DNA of 18,543 nt from an uncultured Lachnospiraceae bacterium (GTDB taxonomy: Bacteria; Bacillota; Clostridia; Lachnospirales; Lachnospiraceae): contig CAJUAO010000034.1 in NCBI GenBank assembly GCA_910584685.1, positions 1 to 18,543 of the forward strand, given 5' to 3'. The notes below the pieces were generated by a model, which saw nothing but the letters and a program-made list of their open reading frames with translations, had not been told where the DNA came from and ran no database searches. Both the position numbers and the translations under genes were made by a program. Shown here piece by piece: positions 1 through 6,987 of the stretch (the stretch's first letter is position 1; the number at the start of each line of letters is the position of its first letter).

Positions 1-70
1 CCTGCCTGCTAAAGCTGCAATATGGGACTTTCCCACAGGGTATCGGGGCTTAACTAATAAATATAGGTAA
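1..70 (+). other. possible 3' end of an upstream coding region
   Basis: Before the tRNA promoter two plus-strand frames are open from the window edge. One closes at a TAA at 51-53 and would end in ...FPQGIGA; the other closes at a TAA at 68-70 and would end in ...LTNKYR. Either could be the tail of a gene starting outside the window. The stretch is too short to decide between them or to recognise a family, and it may equally be non-coding. Confidence 0.2.
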
Positions 71-77
71 TTAGTGC

Positions 78-106
78 TTGCAATATAAGAAAGCATGTGC
101 TATAAT
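78..106 (+). promoter_or_regulatory. sigma-A promoter for the tRNA genes
   Basis: TTGCAA (78-83) and a perfect TATAAT (101-106) are separated by 17 bp, with an extended -10 TG at 98-99. The predicted start is near 113, about 57 bp before the first tRNA gene. This is the only good promoter upstream of the tRNA pair, so the two are probably co-transcribed. Confidence 0.75.
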
Positions 107-169
107 CTGTTGACGTGAGAAAATTATAAGAATTTATAAAAGCTATAAATTTTTATAATTACACTAAAT

Positions 170-251
170 GGGCAGATTCCCGAGTGGCCAAAGGGGACAG
201 ACTGTAAATCTGCTGCAACTTGCTTCGGTGGTTCGAATCCACCTCTGCCCA
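170..251 (+). tRNA. tRNA-Tyr (anticodon GUA)
   Basis: An 82-nt type II tRNA. The acceptor stem pairs GGGCAGA (170-176) with TCTGCCC (244-250), followed by discriminator A251. The anticodon stem CAGA/TCTG encloses a loop with GTA at 204-206. It has the long variable arm expected for bacterial tRNA-Tyr and the T-loop GTTCGAATC. CCA is not encoded. Confidence 0.95.
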
Positions 252-260
252 TTACAGGTA

Positions 261-279
261 GTTCTGCTTTTGACAGAAC
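261..279 (+). other. hairpin between the two tRNA genes
   Basis: GTTCTG (261-266) pairs with CAGAAC (274-279) around a 7-nt loop. No T tract follows, so it is more likely a processing or spacer structure in a dicistronic tRNA transcript than a terminator. Confidence 0.4.
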
Positions 280-289
280 AGCCTGCAAA

Positions 290-375
290 GCCGGCGTGGC
301 GGAACTGGCAGACGCACAGGACTTAAAATCCTGCGGGCTTTATCTCCCGTACCGGTTCGATTCCGGTCGCCGGCA
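290..375 (+). tRNA. tRNA-Leu (anticodon UAA)
   Basis: An 86-nt type II tRNA. The acceptor stem pairs GCCGGCG (290-296) with CGCCGGC (368-374), followed by A375. The anticodon stem CAGGA/TCCTG surrounds a loop carrying TAA at 324-326. It has a long variable arm and the T-loop GTTCGATTC. CCA is not encoded. A T-rich run follows at 377-381, only a few bases from the stop codon of the convergent regulator gene, and may help to end transcription. Confidence 0.95.
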
Positions 376-379
376 GTTT

Positions 380-1219
380 TTAATTTATGTAGTTTCTGTA
401 CTGTGTAGGTGACTGACCTACATTTTCCCTGAATACCTTACAGAAATAATTTGTCTGGTTATAGCCGCATAGCTTTCCTATTTCTGATATAGAAAGCTGA
501 GTGGTCTGCAAAAGTCTTTTAGCGTTCTTTATCCTTACCCTTGTTAAATATTTTACGGGAGAAATACCAGTGTCTCTTGCAAATTCACGGCTTAAATGGC
601 TTAGTGATATATTATACATTTCAGCTATTTTTTCAATGCCGTCTAAATCTGCAAAGTGATAATCTATATAATGCATAATTTCACGATTTCTTTTAGAGTA
701 ATTTTCACTGTTATCCATAAAATGATAGTAAAGCCTGTTTATAAAATCAAAGGAAAGGGAGCTTGCCGTGTTAAAGTTTGTAATATGTCCGTTCCGCGTA
801 AGATTTATAATCTCCTGTAAAAATTGTATGGGAGCGCTGTCTGCGTCCATAGTCATTATGTTAGAGGTCTTGTTTACTATAAGATTATAATATTCCCTTA
901 AAAAATCACTTTGTATCAGAAAATACATAAATTCCCAACGTTCTCTTTTTTTAAGATTGCAGAAGTATCTTGTGTCGCTTGGTATAGGAATAAAAAAGGC
1001 CTGTGAGGGCTGAATTTCATATTCATTATTGCCTATGCACAAAATACCGCTGCCGCTTAACGTATACTGAAAAAGATAACCGTTCAGCATACGCTCCTTA
1101 TTATCGTAATAATATTCAGTTCCCATTCTGTACTCAATTCCCACGGATATAAGACTTACAATGGGCTTTGTAAGCTCAGGTACAAAGGGAAATACGTAGC
1201 TGTATGGATTTTCAATCAT
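380..1219 (-). CDS. AraC-family transcriptional regulator
   Basis: A predicted cytoplasmic DNA-binding regulator that senses a sugar or oligosaccharide through an N-terminal cupin-like domain (about residues 40-95, with beta-strand-rich GYLFQYTLSGSGIL). It binds DNA through a C-terminal double helix-turn-helix (about 180-279), visible as IAEMYNISLSHLSREFARDTG and the AraC signature ISEIGKLCGYNQTNYFCKVFR with a final SPTQYR. The reading frame is open to an ATG at 1229-1231, but the AAGGA there lies one base from that ATG. The ATG at 1217-1219 has GGTGAT four bases upstream, which matches the anti-Shine-Dalgarno sequence, so the shorter 279-residue form is preferred. The gene is divergent from the GH97 lipoprotein gene, its probable target. 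Tandem 14-bp repeats cover its own predicted promoter, which suggests autoregulation. The family call is secure; the inducer is unknown. Confidence 0.9.
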   Translation of the reverse strand: MIENPYSYVFPFVPELTKPIVSLISVGIEYRMGTEYYYDNKERMLNGYLFQYTLSGSGILCIGNNEYEIQPSQAFFIPIPSDTRYFCNLKKRERWEFMYFLIQSDFLREYYNLIVNKTSNIMTMDADSAPIQFLQEIINLTRNGHITNFNTASSLSFDFINRLYYHFMDNSENYSKRNREIMHYIDYHFADLDGIEKIAEMYNISLSHLSREFARDTGISPVKYLTRVRIKNAKRLLQTTQLSISEIGKLCGYNQTNYFCKVFRENVGQSPTQYRNYIN

Positions 1220-1245
1220 TTCAATCACCATTCCTTATCATTTTT

Positions 1246-1307
1246 ATCAAAAAAGTATCATCAAAAAAATATCATCAATAACGTATAAATTCAATCAAAA
1301 AAATGTC
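1246..1307. repeat. tandem 14-bp repeats, candidate AraC operator
   Basis: ATCAAAAAAGTATC (1246-1259) is followed directly by ATCAAAAAAATATC (1260-1273), which matches it at 13 of 14 positions. A weaker copy, ATCAATAACGTATA, lies at 1274-1287. A fourth copy, ATCAAAAAAATGTC, lies at 1294-1307, 20 bp after the third. AraC proteins usually bind direct repeats, and these sit between the regulator gene and the divergent GH97 gene. Copies 3 and 4 cover the -10 and -35 of the regulator's own predicted promoter. Confidence 0.5.
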
Positions 1308-1309
1308 AA
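1282..1309 (-). promoter_or_regulatory. predicted promoter of the AraC regulator gene
   Basis: On the minus strand a perfect TTGACA (1304-1309) is followed after 16 bp by TATACG (1282-1287), a 4 of 6 match to the -10 consensus. Transcription would begin near 1275, about 55 bp before the preferred start codon. Confidence 0.45.
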
Positions 1310-1328
1310 TTCAGATAAAAACTTAATA

Positions 1329-1357
1329 TTGAAATGTTAAGCCTTTATTAATATAAT
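1329..1357 (+). promoter_or_regulatory. predicted promoter of the GH97 lipoprotein gene
   Basis: TTGAAA (1329-1334) and TATAAT (1352-1357) are separated by 17 bp. Transcription would start near 1364, giving a leader of about 148 nt. The nearest of the 14-bp repeats ends 21 bp upstream of the -35, a reasonable place for an AraC-type activator. Confidence 0.65.
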
Positions 1358-1511
1358 TTCATTGTAAAATACAGTTATTGATAATATTTTGAAGAATAAA
1401 GCCCATGCTAGTGAAATTATTATAAAATAAATTAAATGGTTTGTAAACAAAAAAGTGGCATCAAAAAATCAAAATATTATCAACAGCAAAATTAAGAAAG
1501 GTGTGGAAATA

Positions 1512-4500
1512 ATGAGGAAAAAAACAGGAATAAGGAAAGCCTTTGCTGTTCTTTTGTGTATTATTATGACAGCGGGCATTGCGGGCTGCGGAGGTAACAG
1601 GGAGGAGGAAACGAAGAAGGATAATAATAAAGATAATGATAAGGAAAATAATATTTCTTTAGAGCTTCCTGAATTACAGTCATGGAACAATGTTACCGTA
1701 AAAAATTCAAAAGGTGCAGACGGCGATGCGGTACTTATAGACGAGGGAATATCTATAGTATATGATAAGACCTTGGGAAAAAATGTGCTGAAGCTTGACA
1801 AAGGAACAGGCTATCTTAAGCTTCCCCAAGACATATGGAAGGATGCAGAAGGCGGATTTACAGTATCCTTTAAGGTAAAGCCTGACAGCGATACTGATAG
1901 TGATTCAAGGATATTTCAAACAAATCTTTGCGGATACGGAGTCGGAGATACGGTATGGCATGATGCCCCGGAAATAAGTATTACACCGGGAGGAAGCATA
2001 AGGGTATATGTGGGAGGAAGGACCGTAAACGGTACATATTCCCCAACTGCCACATATAATAACGGAGGCTCTGGTGACGATAAAAGCTATGCAGAGCCGG
2101 GAGGACATAAAACAAGGTACAATGGCGCCGTTGATGCGTTATCATCTGAGAAATGGACTGAGATAACAATATCTGTTTCAAGCAGTGAATTTAATGTTTA
2201 TATTGACGGAAAAAGGGCTGACATAAAGGTTAATGAGGCTGATGAGGGCGATATTGCCTCAACCCTTGAGTATCTTTTCGGAGCCTACGAAGGAGGGGAA
2301 AGGATATTAAAGCAGTATGTAAATTCATCAATAGGAAATTCCGTATATAGTGATACAAAAAATTATAAGGGGCTTGTAGGAGATATAAGAATATATAAGG
2401 AGGCATTGTCTGAGAAGGAGGCGGCAAGCCTTCCTGATAATGCAGAGTATTTATGGGACTTTGATACAAAGGATTTAGTGTATGAGGAAACGGGAAAAGA
2501 GCAGGCATCAGATTTGACTAAATATATGGGAGAGGTTACCCTTGAGGAGGTTTCTATTCTGAAAACACAGTCTCCCGACGGAAAAAACGTAGTTAGGATA
2601 TGGAAGGATGAAAAGGGAGCTTTTTACTATTCCATAACGGCAGGAGATACCGTTATATCAGAAAGCGCCGCTATAGGAATGGAACTTGAGAATGGAAAGC
2701 TTAGGGAAGGACTAAGGCTTGATGAAAATAATGTGTCTGTGAAGGCTGTTAATGAAACGTATGACATAATTACAGGCGCCAATGCCAAGGCAGACAATAA
2801 CTGCAATGAAACAAGGTTTACATTAAAAAATGACAACGGCTCCTTTGACTTTGTAGTGCGTGCCTTTGATGACGGAGTGGCATATAAATATGAAAATGTG
2901 TCAGTTGGAACAGGAGAAAAGGTAACGGTATTAAATGAATTATCTGAAATAATAATGCCTGTCTCCGCAGCGGTGTGGTCCTTCAATTTAAACGCAACAT
3001 ATGAGGGAGAATATGTAAAGCGTACAGGAAATCAGATGGAGGCCTTAAACGCATTATTATCAACGCCTATGCTTGCAAATCAGGGAAATTACTGGATGCT
3101 TATTACTGAGGCAAACGTATTTAACAATAACGGTGATTTCTGTTCAAGCGCATTAAAGACTGAAAGCGGCAAACGAAATTTGAACTGGAGCTTTGGACTG
3201 GACAGAGACCCAAATAAGGAGGCTGCAGGCGAACTTGATTCTCCGGGACATATTAATATAACAAAGGTAGAGACAAGAAACGGGTTTGCAACGCCGTGGA
3301 GAGTAGTTGTAATTTCCGATAATTTAGAGAAATTCTGCGAAAGCGCCATTATTGCCAATCTAAATCCTGAGGCTGATAAGGAGCTGTTTGGAGATACAAG
3401 CTGGATAAAGCCGGGAAAGGTTGCGTGGAGCTGGTGGTCAGAGGACGCAGAGCAGGGAAATTATGATAAGCATGTAGAGTATATAGATTTTGCAGCGGAA
3501 AACGGCTGGGAATACGTGTGTATGGATGCATACTGGAGAAAGTTTGAAGACAGGCTTCCGGAAATATGCGCATATGCAAAGGAAAAGGGCGTAGGTATTT
3601 TTGTATGGGTAAACTATAGGGACATTAAGAATTATGACGATATGGACGCGCTGTTTTCAAAGTGGAAGGAGGCAGGCGTGGCAGGCTTAAAGACCGACTA
3701 TTTTGAAAGCGATTCGCAGGAGGTATTAAATGTTATGGAGCAGGCAGCCATATGCAGCGCAAAGCATCAGCTTATGATTTTATATCACGGCTGCGTAAGA
3801 CCAGGCGGAGAATACAGGACATATCCTAATATTTTAAGCACTGAGGCAGTTCAGGGGGAGGAATGGCATAAATGGAACGCATATCCTACAGTGGAAAACT
3901 GTCTTCTGTATCCGTTTTCAAGAAATATATGCGGTTCAATGGATTACACTCCTGTAGCAACAAAGGTCGGAAGCAACGAATCAACGTATAGCTTTGGAAT
4001 AGCAATGCCTGTAGTCTATGAGTCAGGCCTGCAGCATCTTGCATACGCCGCGTCCTCCTACAAATCCTACAACGGACTGTCATTTCTTAATAATCTGGCT
4101 GTTACATGGGACGAATCAAAGCTTATTGAGGGCTATCCGGGGGAGTATGTAACATATGCAAGAAGAAATAAGGATAACTGGTATATCGGCGCCATGACGA
4201 AAGAGAAAAGAACGGCGGAAATTAAGCTTGATTTTCTTGGGGACGGTGAATACAATGCATATATTTATAAGGACAATGAAGACGGGACACAGCTTGTAAT
4301 AGAAAAGAAAAAAGTAACAGGTAACGATACCTTAAGCTTTGATTTGCTTGATGCAGGCGGAGTGGCAGCGATTATTACAAGGAATGAGATAGATACTGAT
4401 GTGGCAGAGTCAGAAAATATGAATAATCCTAATTACACATATTATGAGGCAGAGGGCAGGGACAATACGTTAAGCGGAGCAGCAGTGCTTCAAAGCTCGG

Positions 4501-4820
4501 CATTCTGCTCGGGAAGCCAGAAGGTGGGCTATGTGGGAAATGGAGCAAACAACACCCTTACGTTTAATAAGATAAGGGCAGATAAGGACGGAGTATATAA
4601 GCTTTTGTTGTACTATTGCTGCGGGGAGGATAGAAAGGTTGTTTTTACAGTGAACGGTGATAAGACATATGAAATGACAGGGTTAAACAGCGGCGATTAT
4701 GTTCATACGTCAGTAAAGGAGATAGAGATTGAGCTTAAGGCAGGAGAGAATACCATAAAATTGTCAAACGATACGTATTTTGCTCCTGATATTGACAGAA
4801 TAGCAATATCAAAGGAATAA
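1512..4820 (+). CDS. LamG-GH97-CBM lipoprotein, predicted retaining alpha-galactosidase or beta-L-arabinopyranosidase
   Basis: A 1102-residue exported glycosidase. The signal peptide MRKKTGIRKAFAVLL... ends in lipobox IAGC with Cys26, so the protein should be lipid-anchored on the outer face of the membrane, followed by a charged linker. Domains: LamG/concanavalin-like (about 55-318, with GDIRIYKEALSEKEA); GH97 N-terminal beta domain (about 350-615, TPWRVVVISDN); GH97 catalytic barrel (from about 630, KVAWSWWSEDAEQG); GH97 C-terminal domain (about 860-958); and a CBM6/35-like domain (about 976-1102, YYEAEGRDNTLSG). Asp729 in GLKTDYF and Glu784 in STEAVQGEEW are 55 residues apart. This equals the Asp415/Glu470 spacing recalled for the retaining Bacteroides alpha-galactosidase, so a retaining mechanism is inferred. 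The frame is open to a GTG at 1455, but AAAGGTGTGG precedes the ATG at 1512 and the signal peptide begins there. Substrate is inferred. Confidence 0.88.
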   Translation: MRKKTGIRKAFAVLLCIIMTAGIAGCGGNREEETKKDNNKDNDKENNISLELPELQSWNNVTVKNSKGADGDAVLIDEGISIVYDKTLGKNVLKLDKGTGYLKLPQDIWKDAEGGFTVSFKVKPDSDTDSDSRIFQTNLCGYGVGDTVWHDAPEISITPGGSIRVYVGGRTVNGTYSPTATYNNGGSGDDKSYAEPGGHKTRYNGAVDALSSEKWTEITISVSSSEFNVYIDGKRADIKVNEADEGDIASTLEYLFGAYEGGERILKQYVNSSIGNSVYSDTKNYKGLVGDIRIYKEALSEKEAASLPDNAEYLWDFDTKDLVYEETGKEQASDLTKYMGEVTLEEVSILKTQSPDGKNVVRIWKDEKGAFYYSITAGDTVISESAAIGMELENGKLREGLRLDENNVSVKAVNETYDIITGANAKADNNCNETRFTLKNDNGSFDFVVRAFDDGVAYKYENVSVGTGEKVTVLNELSEIIMPVSAAVWSFNLNATYEGEYVKRTGNQMEALNALLSTPMLANQGNYWMLITEANVFNNNGDFCSSALKTESGKRNLNWSFGLDRDPNKEAAGELDSPGHINITKVETRNGFATPWRVVVISDNLEKFCESAIIANLNPEADKELFGDTSWIKPGKVAWSWWSEDAEQGNYDKHVEYIDFAAENGWEYVCMDAYWRKFEDRLPEICAYAKEKGVGIFVWVNYRDIKNYDDMDALFSKWKEAGVAGLKTDYFESDSQEVLNVMEQAAICSAKHQLMILYHGCVRPGGEYRTYPNILSTEAVQGEEWHKWNAYPTVENCLLYPFSRNICGSMDYTPVATKVGSNESTYSFGIAMPVVYESGLQHLAYAASSYKSYNGLSFLNNLAVTWDESKLIEGYPGEYVTYARRNKDNWYIGAMTKEKRTAEIKLDFLGDGEYNAYIYKDNEDGTQLVIEKKKVTGNDTLSFDLLDAGGVAAIITRNEIDTDVAESENMNNPNYTYYEAEGRDNTLSGAAVLQSSAFCSGSQKVGYVGNGANNTLTFNKIRADKDGVYKLLLYYCCGEDRKVVFTVNGDKTYEMTGLNSGDYVHTSVKEIEIELKAGENTIKLSNDTYFAPDIDRIAISKE

Positions 4821-4842
4821 AAGAAGATTAAAAAAAATATCG

Positions 4843-4870
4843 CGGGCGCTTGGTTTTCAGGCGCCCGTTA
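4843..4870 (+). terminator. terminator after the GH97 gene
   Basis: CGGGCGCTTG (4843-4852) pairs with CAGGCGCCCG (4858-4867) around GTTTT, including one T-G wobble. It is preceded by a run of A and followed by the weak U-rich TTATAT. It lies 22 bp after the stop codon. Confidence 0.75.
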
Positions 4871-4893
4871 TATAATGGAAGAAAACAGTAGAA

Positions 4894-4922
4894 TTGCATA
4901 TGCGCTTGTGATATGATAATAC
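4894..4922 (+). promoter_or_regulatory. weak candidate promoter for the HD-domain gene
   Basis: TTGCAT (4894-4899) is followed after 17 bp by TAATAC (4917-4922), with TG just upstream. GATAAT at 4915-4920 is an alternative -10 at a shorter spacing. Support is only moderate, but a promoter is needed here because a terminator precedes it. Confidence 0.3.
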
Positions 4923-4988
4923 CAGCAGTTTGTTGACGGTTAGTAATATTTGCTGATTGCATGAGGGAATTTCTTAAGGAGGTATACT

Positions 4989-5666
4989 ATGAACAGGGAA
5001 ACGTATTTTTTACTGGAAAATTTTATGCTTAGCTGTATGGAGGATACGGCCCATGATAAAGAGCATATATATCGTGTTCTGTATAATGGGTTAGAAATTG
5101 CAAAAACGGAAAAAAATGTAAATTATGACGTATTGATTGCAGCATGCTTATTACATGATATCGGGAGAAAAGAACAATTTGAAAATCCGGCCTTGTGTCA
5201 TGCCACTGTAGGAAGTGAGAAAGCCTATAAATTTCTTTTAGAGCATGGCTTTGATATGCGTTATGCAGAGCATGTGAAGCAGTGTATTCAAACACATAGG
5301 TATAGAAAAAACAATCAGCCTCAAAGCTTAGAAGCAAAAATTTTATTTGACGCGGATAAATTAGACGTATCAGGAGCAATAGGAATTGCAAGAAGTTTAC
5401 TTTACAAAGGCATTGTTTCCGAGCCGCTTTATTCAGTGCTTCCAAATGGACTTGTTTCCACAGGGGAAAATGATGATACGCCATCCTTTTTTCAGGAGTA
5501 TAAGTATAAGCTGGAAAATCTTTACTCGAAATTTTATACGAAAAAAGCGGCGGCAATGGGAAAGGAACGGCAGCATATTGCAGTTGAATTTTATAACAGA
5601 CTGTATGAAGAGGTTAATTCATCATATGAGGATGGAATAAATGAGCTGAATAAAATAATTAAATAG
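4989..5666 (+). CDS. HD-domain metal-dependent phosphohydrolase (YpgQ/YedJ-like)
   Basis: A 225-residue cytoplasmic protein of the HD superfamily, which hydrolyses phosphate esters such as nucleotides. The metal-binding pattern is visible: His26 (in AHDKEHIYRV), His56-Asp57 (ACLLHDIGR), and a distal Asp in LFDADKLD (121-126). The following GAIGIARS matches the YpgQ/YedJ type, and the length is usual for that group. The start is set by AAGGAGG six bases before the ATG. The gene stands alone after a terminator. An 85-bp gap separates it from the DUF2262 gene, so co-transcription is possible but not shown. The physiological substrate is unknown. Confidence 0.85.
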   Translation: MNRETYFLLENFMLSCMEDTAHDKEHIYRVLYNGLEIAKTEKNVNYDVLIAACLLHDIGRKEQFENPALCHATVGSEKAYKFLLEHGFDMRYAEHVKQCIQTHRYRKNNQPQSLEAKILFDADKLDVSGAIGIARSLLYKGIVSEPLYSVLPNGLVSTGENDDTPSFFQEYKYKLENLYSKFYTKKAAAMGKERQHIAVEFYNRLYEEVNSSYEDGINELNKIIK

Positions 5667-5751
5667 TATAACTTATGGAAGGAATTTAATATTTATTCAG
5701 AAGGTCATTGGAATTGTTTTTATATATAAATAAATTTACAGGAGGAAAATT

Positions 5752-6597
5752 ATGAAGCAGGAAATAAAGGATTTTGAAAAAAGATTTGATACAGCTTGTA
5801 AGGAGGTGCTTGTTCTTACAGAGGGCGCTCCAAGCGCGTCAAGGGCGGGAAAGGCTGAAATGTGGGAGGCGTCTGTAACGGTTTTAGCGCTTGTTGATGC
5901 GGCAACAGGAGAGCTTATTGAGGATAAGCGCAGGCTTGCATGGCAGATGACAGATAAGGAATGTCAGAATTCTAAAAAGATATTTAATTTAAAGGGGGAA
6001 AACATATACCGCTTAAGAGTTCAGGAGTCCCTTCCTTTTACTAACCAGTATACAGGAATGGAGGTAGAGAGAGGTAAATTGCTTTGGGTGAAGGAGGTTA
6101 TTAGGAGGAATTGCCATGAGGAAAGGCTTGATGCAATTCTGATGGAATACCGCAGGCCTGTAAAAATTAAGCCTGAGGGATGTGAAGAGCTTACGTTAGA
6201 TAAATCTCTGGGAATGTTTTCTGGAGGCGGAATTTGGAACGGTCAGGAGTGTTGTATAAATCTTGATACAGATGAGGAGGAAACTCAAACTGCCGGGGAT
6301 GCATGCGATACCCTTAAAAGGCTTATGGAGAACTGTAAGGAATGGGATGAAAAGGCAAGAAAATTTGCGGCGGCAGAGCTTACGGAAAACGCTAATGACT
6401 GGGCAGAAGAGGAGGACGATAATAATGAAATTACAGAGGAGGAGTTTGCAAAAAGGCTGATTATCAGCGAGGTTTGCGTATCAACTGACGGCGATTTTGA
6501 AATTTATTATGATGATGACGATATGTTCTGGGGACATGTGGTTATTGTAAGCGGAAATATAGAAACGGGAATGGAGGATGCGTATATTGCAGGGTAG
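5752..6597 (+). CDS. DUF2262 domain protein of unknown function
   Basis: A 281-residue protein with no signal peptide or membrane segment. The second half resembles DUF2262: GMFSGGGIWNGQECCINLD (from about residue 154), a helical acidic middle (about 185-225), then an EEEFAKRL...YYDDDDMFWGH...IAG ending. The N-terminal 140 residues are a mixed alpha/beta region that I do not recognise. The C-terminal third is strongly acidic. The start is supported by AGGAGG seven bases upstream. No biochemical role is known to me for this domain and I do not assign one. It has the look of a stand-alone accessory gene between two better-understood loci. Confidence 0.7.
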   Translation: MKQEIKDFEKRFDTACKEVLVLTEGAPSASRAGKAEMWEASVTVLALVDAATGELIEDKRRLAWQMTDKECQNSKKIFNLKGENIYRLRVQESLPFTNQYTGMEVERGKLLWVKEVIRRNCHEERLDAILMEYRRPVKIKPEGCEELTLDKSLGMFSGGGIWNGQECCINLDTDEEETQTAGDACDTLKRLMENCKEWDEKARKFAAAELTENANDWAEEEDDNNEITEEEFAKRLIISEVCVSTDGDFEIYYDDDDMFWGHVVIVSGNIETGMEDAYIAG

Positions 6598-6642
6598 GCT
6601 TGGGAGAAAGCGTAAATAAAAGCAGATTCAGAAAAATTATAA

Positions 6643-6671
6643 TTGTAATAGAAAAGATGCTATGGTATAAT
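6643..6671 (+). promoter_or_regulatory. strong promoter far upstream of the peptidase operon
   Basis: TTGTAA (6643-6648) and a perfect TATAAT (6666-6671) are 17 bp apart, with an extended -10 TG at 6663-6664. The predicted start is near 6678, which gives a leader of about 310 nt before the peptidase start codon. It could also drive a separate small RNA. Confidence 0.65.
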
Positions 6672-6724
6672 TAAAGAACACATAAAATCGTGAATTAAAT
6701 TTTTATGCGGCTGATTTATCAAAT

Positions 6725-6754
6725 TTTATCTAATGATAATTTATCTAATGATAA
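6725..6754. repeat. two perfect tandem copies of a 15-bp palindromic repeat
   Basis: TTTATCTAATGATAA occurs at 6725-6739 and again immediately at 6740-6754. Each copy is itself an inverted repeat (TTATC/GATAA around TAAT). A further TTTATC lies at 6715-6720. The repeats fall about 50 bp downstream of the predicted transcription start. They could be a repressor-binding site or two small RNA hairpins. Confidence 0.6.
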
Positions 6755-6987
6755 AAGATTTTGAAAGTAAAATTTTTAAATGTACGTCAGATGAAGAAAT
6801 TATATGGTTATATATAAATCTTATATTTTTTAGTTGCTCTAAGATAAAATATGAAATAATAATGTGTCTTATTTTTATTGAAAGGAGGACAGGTATATAG
6901 AATTATTAATATAATATTGATTATTAATCTATCTTGCAGGCGGGTGATAAAATTGAGTTAAGAGAGTGAAAAATGGAGGGTTTTGAT
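6755..6987 (+). other. AT-rich leader before the peptidase gene
   Basis: No gene is supported here. A full-strength ribosome binding site (AAAGGAGG, about 6881-6888) is followed by no usable ATG, GTG or TTG at normal spacing. The 12-codon frame starting at 6862 runs over that site and stops at 6900. A weak promoter-like pair, TTGCTC-N17-TAATAA, lies near 6833-6861. I recognise no riboswitch. Confidence 0.35.

Noticed and set aside
290..375. tRNA-Leu as an integration site for a mobile island
   Set aside because: I found no second copy of the tRNA 3' end in the window and no integrase gene.
1246..1307. Short CRISPR-like array
   Set aside because: The units are adjacent 14-mers with no unique spacers and no cas genes nearby; an operator is more likely.
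1455..1511. Upstream GTG start for the GH97 lipoprotein
   Set aside because: It would put 19 polar residues before the signal peptide, and the ribosome site lies before the ATG at 1512.
6862..6900. 12-codon leader peptide ORF before the peptidase
   Set aside because: It lacks its own ribosome site and contains no notable run of a single amino acid that would suggest attenuation.
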